A program made the position numbers and the translations under genes. Below, piece by piece: positions 24,126 through 64,000 of a DNA stretch of 64,000 nucleotides. Positions within the stretch are counted from its first letter, which is position 1, and every line of letters starts with the position of its first letter. The stretch covers positions 259,501 through 323,500 of the forward strand of contig JABMCL010001097.1 of the NCBI GenBank assembly GCA_018857735.1, written 5' to 3'. The notes beneath the pieces were generated by a model. The model had not been told where the DNA came from. It saw nothing but the letters and a program-made list of their open reading frames with translations, and searched no databases. The DNA comes from Alviniconcha marisindica (Eukaryota > Mollusca > Gastropoda > Provannidae).

Positions 24126-24764
24126 CACCGTTTTCACGTGAAGCACAGAACTGACCAAAGACATATCTGCCAAGCCAGCCAAACCAAACCAAAACAAGTC
24201 AGTGAAGCTATATTAACAAGTGGAGACTGCTGACTGAAAGGTTTCACCAACACCCAGACGACAACGTGCTGAAAACAACAGCTGATCAGCCTTTACTGCC
24301 AGGAACCTCCCTGCAATATTTATAAACATGGCTTTATTTCCAGAAAATTCACCGGCACAAACTTATCACTTGAGAGAAATGCCAGCAAAAGGGCCGATGC
24401 CTGTGTACTTTTTGCGCTACTGAAATGAGGCCGCAGTCCCCTCAGCTCTATGGCCCTGCTGCCTGCGGGACCACACAGCGCAGTGCATTCTGCTGAACGC
24501 CGCAGCTAGAACGCGCTGAGGAAGACCCTTCGGCCAGTGGAGATCTCCCGTCCCCAGCCCCACCCAATCCCCTGCGCACAAAGCTCTACAGCCCTGGGTG
24601 TGAACTGGAGACGACGGCTCCAGTCACTGCGCACACCACACCATCCTTGTGACCAGCAAATGACAAGAAGGAGAAATTTTCGGACTACACAAAATTTAGT
24701 TTTTGTCTTGTTTGGACGCAGTGTTGTGGGACTTGTGCACTCCTTCTCTGTTCACTCACCCGCA
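24126..24764. other. Unique stretch, no gene recognised
   Basis: Somewhat GC-richer DNA. The start of a 261-residue ORF (24,537-25,322, +) lies here, but its later part is pure minisatellite and its early part has no recognisable domain. Confidence 0.3.
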
Positions 24765-25200
24765 CAAACCTTCACGTCAACACTGCTGCAGTCAGACGGC
24801 TCTTTACTGTCTGAGCACAAACCTTCATGTCAACACTGGAGCACAAACCTTCACGGCAACACTGGAGCACAAACCTTCATGTCAACACTGCTGCAGTCAG
24901 ACAGCTCTTTACTGTCTGAGCACAAACCTTCATGTCAACACTGCTGCAGTCAGACAGCTCTTTACTGTCTAAAAAAGAAACAAACCCTTCATTGGGTTCA
25001 AACACTGCTGCAGTCAGACAGCTCTTTACTGTCTGAGCACAAACCTTCATGTCAACACTGCTGCAGTCAGACAGCTCTTTACTGTCTGAGCACAAACCTT
25101 CACGTCAACACTGCTGCAGTCAGACAGCTCTTTACTGTCTCAGCACAAACCTTCACGTCAACACTGCTGCAGTCAGACAGTTCTTTACTGTCTGAAGCTC
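24765..25200. repeat. ~54-bp minisatellite, ~8 copies
   Basis: Units share ACAAACCTTCATGTCAACAC, TGCTGCAGTCAGACAGCTCT and TTACTGTCTGAGC. The unit is a multiple of three, so it stays open and produces a spurious repetitive ORF. Confidence 0.93.
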
Positions 25201-26219
25201 CACACCACAGAACTTCACCACTGCCGTCCAGTTACTGTGCTGCCCACTCAGACTCCTTCCTGCCTTTCTCAAAGGCTGTTTGCAGCGCAAAATTCCTTCT
25301 TTGGACACCAAGGGCCAAGTGAACAGAATATTAGCACATATTTTCATCACTTTTTTTTCTTCTCAATGTCACGCGCAATCGTGAAGTACAATAAATTCTG
25401 CTTCTGGTCAGTTTTCAATTCCACAAACACACTGGGCACACTGCCTCACAGGATTTCTGCTGCTCTCCACTTCTCTGTCTCTGCCTCACACAGGTATGAA
25501 TACATGCTTGCACACACACACACACACACAGAGAAACCACCCATCCCACACTCACTTGCTGCATGACTGTGCGCAGCGCCATCTCACACACTCACACACG
25601 AACGAGCTGAAAGGCTGCCATTTTCTTTGGTCCTTCACGCTTGACCACCGTGCAAGCCATAACACTAACGCACACTAACTGCAATGCCCATCGTTCTTCT
25701 TCAGTAAGATGGCACAGTCATATTGTTCGTTCCACCACTGGATGCCCTCTTTGCAGTTGTGCTGATGAAACAAAACAGTGGCAACGGACCACAGGAACAG
25801 CACACGCTTCATCAACCCCCATTCAATACACAAAGACCTCATTTTCTTTGTTTGCTGCAACTCCTGCTACACTGACGGACAACGGGCCCTGGCCACCAGG
25901 ATGAATATCTGTGTATATGACTTAGTGCCAAAAGGTGCGCAAATGGGGGGTCCGATTTTTGACTGTCAATAAAATCTGTTTCAAACACTTTGTCTTCTTG
26001 TTGCTTTGTGTGTTGCGTTCATTTGGTCAGACCCAAGTGGAAACAATTGAGCTCCAAATCTGGAGCAGCTGGAGAAATATTTTTTTTTGAAAGTGAAAGC
26101 GCCATGAAATCCGACCCCTGAAAACGGACATCTCACGGTGAGTGCTTTCATGCTTTCATTAAATACATGATGAAACAAAACATTACCTCAGTCACAGATT
26201 TGCACAGAGGAGATATCGT
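25201..26219. other. Unique DNA, no gene recognised
   Basis: Short overlapping ORFs without family match. An AATAAA at about 25,969 (+) is the only signal noted. Confidence 0.3.
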
Positions 26220-26930
26220 TTTAAAACAAGTGAAATAAAATCGATTATACAAAGTTTTTTTTTTGGATTTAGAGGCTCCGTTTCCCCGTCAAACGTTATG
26301 TGTTTGAAATTTTTCAGGGCCAGCATCCGCGACAATCAGTGAAAATGGACTTTCTCTTTTGTGAAATTTACTCCGTCCTGTGGTTTTCCCCCGTAGGGGC
26401 CAATGTTTTTTTTTTCCCCCAAAGTCTGGGAGTTTTAAAAAATTTTGCCATTCTTCTAAAAATTTTTGCAAAAAATAAAGTTTAAAAGATTTAAAAAAAC
26501 CCAAAAAGGAAAAAAAAATTTAAATTTTTGCGCTTTTGCATTACTTTCCGTAGCCATGTTATACATCTGGGTCATTTGCTTTTAGCACATGGCCCATGGA
26601 AAGGCCTGATATGCAAAGGGGTGTGGTAATATTTTTGAACCGAACGTTCAACTTTTTTTAAAATTCATCGGAGATTTTGTCAAATCTTCCGTTATACAAA
26701 TTTTATATTGGGATTGCGAATCTTTTAAAAGTACGGAATGTTAAAACAGAGTGATTTTTTTTTGCTGTCGACCCCAAAATTTGTTCAGATGCAAAAATTT
26801 TTTTTCACCCGGGTTTTTTTAAACAGCGGGGAAACGGTTTTCCCGAATTGGTTATAAACAGTAATTCTGTGTACTTTAATTTTTTGCTTGTGCTTAACGC
26901 AGTTTTTTTTTTTACAAAAATACTCCAAAC
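26220..26930. other. Homopolymer-dense stretch, possibly poor consensus
   Basis: Dense runs of A, T, C and G (for example around 26,400-26,520 and 26,750-26,920) with little other structure. The texture resembles the 44,820-45,860 segment and may reflect low-accuracy base calls. Nothing is annotated. Confidence 0.4.
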
Positions 26931-29900
26931 AATCATCATATTGGTAGACAATTTAATTTACGAGGTTAAAGTTGTCCAAATTAGATGTTGAACATTAGAT
27001 TACAACACAGCTGTGGGGAAAAATAAAGTTCGACATAATTATAGTGACCAGCCTGCTGCCTTCCCGAGTTCTAAAAAATGTAAGGTGCCCATCTTTAGCA
27101 TTATTCTTTGCTGGGTTTTTTTTTTGTAATATTTATTACGATTTTTTTTATTTTTTATTATTCTTTCCCTTTTTAAATTAAATGTTCAACTATTTTTGTC
27201 CTGGCACCCAGTCAACATGACCAAGAAACGTTTGGGTGACAGGTTGCGTGTGTTTTCCTGTACACCCAAAAGCAGCAAAAATTGTACTCACTCTTACTTG
27301 CTCCATTTCTCTTACAAAACACTTGTTTGTTAAATAATAAGTATTATTTATTTTGTTATGAAAAAAAAAGTACCATGTCTCTATTTAACATTAGCTATCC
27401 ACTACAACAAAATAATGCAGCAAAAACTGTTCACATGGAAATAGTTATGTCTTTATACTCTACAGTAATAAAACGTTACTGATTTATCATTTTCATCAAG
27501 AACAAACAGCATTGTACATCTTGTTAAATAGTAATGTCACATATTTCTTACATCATTTTCTGTTTATGTCAAGAAACTTAAATTTGAGGGGAAAAAAAAT
27601 CATCAAATCTTCCTTGTCCATATTTTTCTATTAAGAATAACTGTTTATGTTTCAAAATGTGTTGCTTTTTATTCATTTAAAAAAGTTCAAGATTGGCTGT
27701 ATGTTAACGTTATATGCAACAAACCATGCTGTTCTTGTGAAAACAGAACAAAAACATTTACTTGGTAAACTATTGGTCACATCTTGTAAGATCTTTTGGG
27801 GTTTTAAGTTAACTGCATGATTAGCGCACGTATTGGGCTTGTTGTAATGTGAATGTTCAAAATTTTCACAAATCACACTAAAAAAGGGAAATTTTCCCGG
27901 AACGAAAAGCAACACTGCCTTTTCCTTCACTGGTGGGTGACTTCACATGTTTATTCAAAAATGCATTACTCACTCACATCCTGTCAACTTCATTTTCTAG
28001 TACCTCTGTCCTCTTTTCTTGCACACCTTTTGGCACTAAGTCATATATATATACATGTATATATATAATAAATATATATATACATATATATGAAAAGCTT
28101 GATGGAGGCAAGGACCTTGCTTACACAGCAATTGAGAAAATGGCAACACTAAGGACTTCGTCAAGGCAGGAAACCAGGCGTCAACCATCTCTCTTTTACA
28201 CATATGTCAAGGTTAGACAAAGCATCACATTCATGACTGTAAACATACCAGTCACGCACAGTTTGCATCTGAGAGGATGTGGACTTGCCAAGAAAGCACA
28301 ATTTTTAATTTGATCTTTCCAGTACCACTGCTACAATGAAATTCCTTCAAGATCACCAAATCTGGCACACTGCTCAACTTGGGCTATTTATATCATCATG
28401 CAAACTTTGAAAGAGCTTGCTTAGCCAACACTTCAGTTTGTGTGGCGTCTGGAAGCACATATATTGATTATGTCATTTAAAGAGCTAATAACCTCTAAAA
28501 AGACTCAACCCACAATGAGCTAACAAAGGGTGTCTAGTGAGGGATGTTGTCAACACACATAAACAACTATACAAAGCTTGAAACTCATTTGACATTTGAT
28601 AAAAACTCACAGAGAACAAAAACCTCACGTTTTCTTTTCATAGGCCTCTTTGACCTTGAGATTAGGTCAAGGTCACTAAACCTGATGTGAAAATGCAAAC
28701 CTCTGGGGAATTATCAGAAAGTGACATCTGAGTGTGACAGATATGGCTTACATGTCCTCAGATCAAACAAATGAAAAACAAAAACCCACAACAACATCAG
28801 TGAATGATTTTGCTACATTCAGCTGGTTTTACTTACAACCACTCATTATTACACAGACTCACATGACTTTAAATGCAATTGGAGAAATAGTTTTTAAAAA
28901 ATCAACAACCCCAAAACAGCCCTAAATTAATTCAGAAAACAGGCCAACAATCATGCTTGCAACTCTTCCAACATCAAGTTTTTTTTCTTCTTCTTTCCAC
29001 ATCTGTATGCACCAACATTCCTCGCTGAAGGACTGAAAAACAAAAACAGCACTCATCAATACATCAATTCTGGCACCACTTCTTGGCAAAACAGCAGGGG
29101 AAAATGTGCATACGTATTTTTCACCGTAGCTTGCTTTAGCTGCAAGTCGCACCTAACGGTGTCCCTCCAACTGCTTGCCAGCAAGTTCAAGTTATCGGTT
29201 CCAAGCGCTCAAACACGGCAACATCACTACCACGTTCCTCCGTGAAACCCAAGGAGGAGCAGCCCAGTCTTTTAAAAGCGGAGGAATACCTGAACCTCAC
29301 TTGGGGGTCCACAGGCAATCCCTGGAAGCACAGAATGTCCTCTCCCTTTACAAAGTTTCAATCCGCACAAGCAAGCAGTCTGCTGGGGTAAAAACTACCG
29401 CTGGATTTTTGTCCTCAAAATTTCCGGCACAAACTTTTCCCTTTCTTTCCGTCTAAGGGCGTGCGGCGTGCGGAGGAGGAAAGTCACAGTCTGCAGACAA
29501 CAAGCCGTCCCATTTCTAACCCCATGCATTTTAACTGTTGCTTCCAGCCTCGCTGCACACCGACGTTGACCCCCCTTCCAACTGGCATGCACTGCGGACA
29601 CAACGATCCGGCGCTCGACAAGACCGAGTCACGCCTTAAATGCAACAACTTGGACACCGTTTTGAGCGCGTGAACTCTGAAATTAGCTGCATTCACACGC
29701 TTGGAGTTACTCAGATCACCACCGTTCACGTTAACTCTTGTATCTTTAGCACAGTAACCGAAAGCTCTTGCTCTCTAACCCCCACCCCACTCCCCAAGAC
29801 AAGCCGCCCCTCCACCACCAAGTACCACTGCTGGTTTAGGGCGATTCCAAGACAGTCGAGGAGAACAGTCACCAGCAAAAAGGTGACGGCAGCAAACCCC

Positions 29901-30150
29901 ACTCTTCAGGCCCTCGACACTCACACGCTCGTCTCGCAAACACGCAGGGCGACAGCTCCAGCACAGAGGGCGCGAGACCTGTCCGACCTCCACGAGGCTG
30001 TTCAGTTCCAAGCTGGCCCAGGAGAGCAGTTAGCAGCAACAAGTGATGGCACGGCACCAAGTCCCGTTCCGCACGCCACAGACCCCAGCACTCGCTCACT
30101 CCACTCTCAGACACACAGGGCCACACAGCCAAGGCAGACAGGGAAGCAGG
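26931..30150 (-). other. Probable 3' UTR / downstream region of the LEDGF-like gene
   Basis: Mostly non-repetitive DNA immediately after the TGA at 30,151 on the minus strand. Candidate AATAAA signals on that strand lie near 27,668-27,673 and 27,948. No terminal intron is evident. The actual 3' end cannot be fixed by eye. ORFs on either strand have no family features. Confidence 0.4.
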
Positions 30151-61741
<31,591 letters not shown>

Positions 61742-62338
61742 GGTGAAGGTTGCGAGATCGCTTGCTTTCGATTTCACGGGTGCTGAACTTCAGAAGTGAA
61801 ATGGCGCGGCCAACACACTTCTGACCGTCACAATCAGCAATCACAGAGCCAGTTGTAAAGACGACATGCCGATTAAACAATATTCAAGAAACGCCCACAG
61901 TGTTACCATCAAAATCACAACAGCATCTCCGTCTAAGCTCGTGGTAAATTCGAGCAGTTTTCAGCAAGTTAGAATCCGCTGATTTTAGGCGAAAATATGG
62001 TTGCTTTCTTGCCTGGTATACCCTGTCTCAACTCCCATGCGCCGCCATTTCAGGTGAAATTATCCTGTATTCTCGCACGAGACGAGAAGAAAATAGCCTG
62101 GACCATGGAAGGGGTGTCAGGATGTAAACTGTTAATAAACATGTCACGAAAATCTTTGCTTTTGTCTGTAATCGCATTTTGTTACAAATTATACTCTCAC
62201 AGTAAAACATATTCTTTCGGAAAAGGAACGGATGTTACTACTTCGTTTCAAAGTTTTTCTACATAAACCAATTTCCCCACCAGCTATGGACGGTCTTCAG
62301 CGCTAAAGTCGTCGGCGAAAAAAAAATATAAAAAAATC
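61742..62338. promoter_or_regulatory. Probable bidirectional promoter between LEDGF-like gene and HDDC3
   Basis: 597 bp separate the two divergent start codons. A YY1-type motif, GCCGCCATTT, lies at 62,041-62,050 near the middle. No TATA box is evident at a sensible distance on either side. Both 5' UTRs must lie here unless there are non-coding first exons. Confidence 0.6.
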
Positions 62339-62465
62339 ATGGCAAATCTGACGGAGTGTTTTCCTGTTGCCGAAATTATTCGATGCAGTAATTTTGCAGC
62401 AGCAAAACATAAAAACCAAAGACGCAAAGACCCCGAAAAGACACCGTACATAAATCATCCGATCG
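62339..62465 (+). CDS. HDDC3: HDDC3/MESH1 exon 1, (p)ppGpp/NADPH phosphohydrolase
   Basis: MESH1 is the metazoan SpoT-type HD hydrolase. It removes the 3'-pyrophosphate of (p)ppGpp and can dephosphorylate NADPH using Mn2+. Exon 1 gives 42 residues plus one base, with the diagnostic stretch FAAAKHKNQRRKDPEKTPYI then NHPIG. H40 in NHP aligns with the metal ligand H35 of human MESH1; R29 and K30 align with the substrate-contacting R24/K25. The ATG context is AATCATGG. The donor is G|GTTTGT; reading on past it loses all similarity. The HD motif lies in later exons beyond the window. Confidence 0.93.
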
Positions 62466-63342
62466 GTTTGTGTTCAAAGCATATTGTTCTTTCTTTTCAT
62501 TCGTTTTATTTCTTTGTCCATGAATCGGACACTTTTAATATACTGACTTCTAACTCAGTTCACAAGATGTGCAAGCAAGCAGTTTTCGTTCAAGATCCGC
62601 ATACTTTGCTGTTACTCTCAACACGTTCAACAGATTTGCGTATTTTGACGGACTGCGTCGGTTGCTACGCTAAAACTGGTCTGGGTGCCTTTGTTGGCTA
62701 ACAAACAAGTAACATTGCACAAGAGCACTTGCTTACGCCCTCATTGGTCGTAACGATGATCATTTTTAGTACTATAATTTTAATACTTTAGCATTAAACT
62801 AATAGGCTACTTCAGTAATCATAGTAGTCCGGTGGCATGATAATCACAGCCGCATAATGTATTAATGATCAAATCACTGCAACTTTATGGAAGAAGAAGA
62901 ATGAAGAAGGTGCATTAAAGTTTAAACTCAAATTCAAAAGTATCAAAAGGCCGCAGTCTTTACAACCTCCAGCCAGTCCCCTCCTCTCGATGAATACCAA
63001 GAAGATCATGTATATTTATATATATGTAGTTTTAACTTTAGATTAGCTGTCTTATTTAATAATGTATTGTTTATCATGGACATGGTTTTAAGAACACCAA
63101 AGGCACTGACCGTGACTACCTTTTAGTTTTACACCTCACTGCAGGACCTGCAACGCTCAGACAGAGCCAGTCCTTGACAAGAAACTGTGTACTGAACTTG
63201 GACTAGCTTAATCACCAGTAAGACATTGTCAGCATCATTAGACAAATATATATATATGCTGTATATATACAGCCATTGTGACAATTCAGTGACAGTATGT
63301 TCATTGACTGCTGCATGTCTCATTCCAATTTCCATGTTGCAG

Positions 63343-63398
63343 GTGTGGCTTACATCCTGACGCAGGAAGCAGGCATCACAGATGTGCAAGTCATTCAG
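63343..63398 (+). CDS. HDDC3: HDDC3/MESH1 exon 2
   Basis: Following the acceptor CATGTTGCAG, the split Gly codon is completed and the frame reads VAYILTQEAGITDVQVIQ, aligning with VARILTHEAGITDIVVLQ of human MESH1. The donor is GTAAAC. Together, exons 1 and 2 encode exactly 61 codons, so exon 3 (expected to start with the AALLHD segment) begins in phase 0 to the right of the window. Confidence 0.93.
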
Positions 63399-63885
63399 GT
63401 AAACATCATCATTAAACCTTGTTTAAACTTAAAGAGCCGGTCCTGTGCCCAGCAGTGACATCAGAAATATCAAATTGAAGGCCCTCTGCAATTGCAAACC
63501 CCAAGCATTGGTTTACAACACAGTGATGAAACAGATCTGGTCTGGAAGCAAACCTGTTTGCAAAAATCATCCGGCCTGCTTCTGGACAACACTTCCAAGC
63601 TGATATGGATCGGATGCAAATTGTATCCAACATGTTTACTAGGATGATACTTGTCAGAGTAATTTTGGTGGACAGATGCACGGAGATCATGTTATGTATA
63701 GGAAGTGTCCCTTCAACTGAATCACTGACATTTAAACCAGTCACAGCAGAGTTTGGAGGAAAGGTGTTGGAGAGGATCAGGCATGGAGTTGGAGAGTTGG
63801 GTACACTGCCCAGCCCACAATGCTGTCTGATGCCAGACATGGCTGCAGGCATTGGAGCAGAGGGAGAAGCTGTGGGGGCAGGCAT
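63399..63885. other. HDDC3 intron 2 (partial), with an unexplained open minus-strand frame
   Basis: A 157-codon minus-strand frame (63,412-63,885) and an overlapping 96-codon + frame are open. I recognise neither, and neither shows splice or start context. It may be a remnant of a dispersed element preceding the SINE. Confidence 0.3.
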
Positions 63886-64000
63886 AGCTCAGTGATAAAG
63901 CACCACGCTTGTGATCGGAAAGTCACAGGTTCGAGGAGCAGCGGGAGAATTTTCTTCTCCAGGGTCAACTTTCTGTACTGCCTCTTGTTGGGTATACTAA
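63886..64000 (+). mobile_element. tRNA-derived SINE, family B (continues past window)
   Basis: The head has GCATAGCTCAGTGATAAAGC (A box) and CACAGGTTCGAGGAG (B-box remnant), with a TTGTGAT segment placed like an anticodon loop. The body GGGTCAACTTTCTGTACTGC matches the antisense copy at 1,300-1,590. Confidence 0.75.

Noticed and set aside
24537..25322. 261-residue + ORF with QSDSSLLSEHKPSCQH repeats
   Set aside because: The 54-bp minisatellite unit is a multiple of three, so the frame stays open by construction. The non-repeat parts match nothing.
62466..62701. Continuation of the HDDC3 exon-1 ORF to 62,701
   Set aside because: Similarity to MESH1 stops exactly at the GT after IG, and exon 2 at 63,343 resumes the conserved sequence in phase. 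The extension is intron read-through.
63412..63885. 157-codon minus-strand ORF in HDDC3 intron 2
   Set aside because: No recognisable domain, no promoter or splice context. Kept only as an unexplained open frame.

Overview
This is eukaryotic, intron-rich animal DNA. The two recognisable proteins at the right-hand side are metazoan chromatin and metabolism genes, coding exons are small islands (51-983 bp) in long introns, and more than a third of the window is tandem repeat, microsatellite or tRNA-derived SINE. The SINE 3' ends (a GTTGACTGGGCGTAAAAC-type end followed by TTAC repeats) and the repeat load fit a gastropod mollusc. That assignment is my inference from memory of such genomes, not a database result.

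Layout. 1-11,340: no complete gene; minisatellites, SINEs, a fold-back element and a 34-bp array of four CRE sites. 11,341-11,586 (+): last coding exon of a p24/TMED3/7-like cargo receptor; its GOLD-domain exons were not found. 11,620-30,150: repeat arrays (C-rich tract, 38-45 bp array, 86-bp and ~120-bp satellites) and AT-rich unique DNA, the last part probably 3' UTR of the next gene. 30,151-61,741 (-): one large gene of 19 phase-consistent coding exons for an 1142-residue LEDGF/HDGFL2 protein with an N-terminal PWWP domain (reads methylated nucleosomes), a long charged region with an NLS, an integrase-binding-type helical domain (IBD) and an acidic C-terminus. 61,742-62,338: compact, probably bidirectional promoter region with a YY1-type motif. 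62,339 to the right edge (+): first two exons of HDDC3/MESH1, a (p)ppGpp/NADPH phosphohydrolase, cut by the window end.

The most interesting signal lies inside the LEDGF-like gene. Several minisatellites abut exons, and their repeat units contain the exon's own splice junction: the intron-10 donor in dozens of copies, the intron-3 and intron-4 acceptors in about 15 and 11 copies, and a two-copy version at the intron-6 acceptor. Intron 9 ends in an array of branch-point-like units. The gene also carries a decayed duplicate of its exon 11, two copies of a MITE with internal TCGCGA palindromes, and an intronic array of about thirty CCAAT (NF-Y type) motifs.

The two neighbouring genes do not obviously share a pathway; they share a short divergent upstream region. 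Everything was read by eye: exon boundaries rest on GT/AG sites, phase agreement and remembered family sequence, and repeat copy numbers are approximate.
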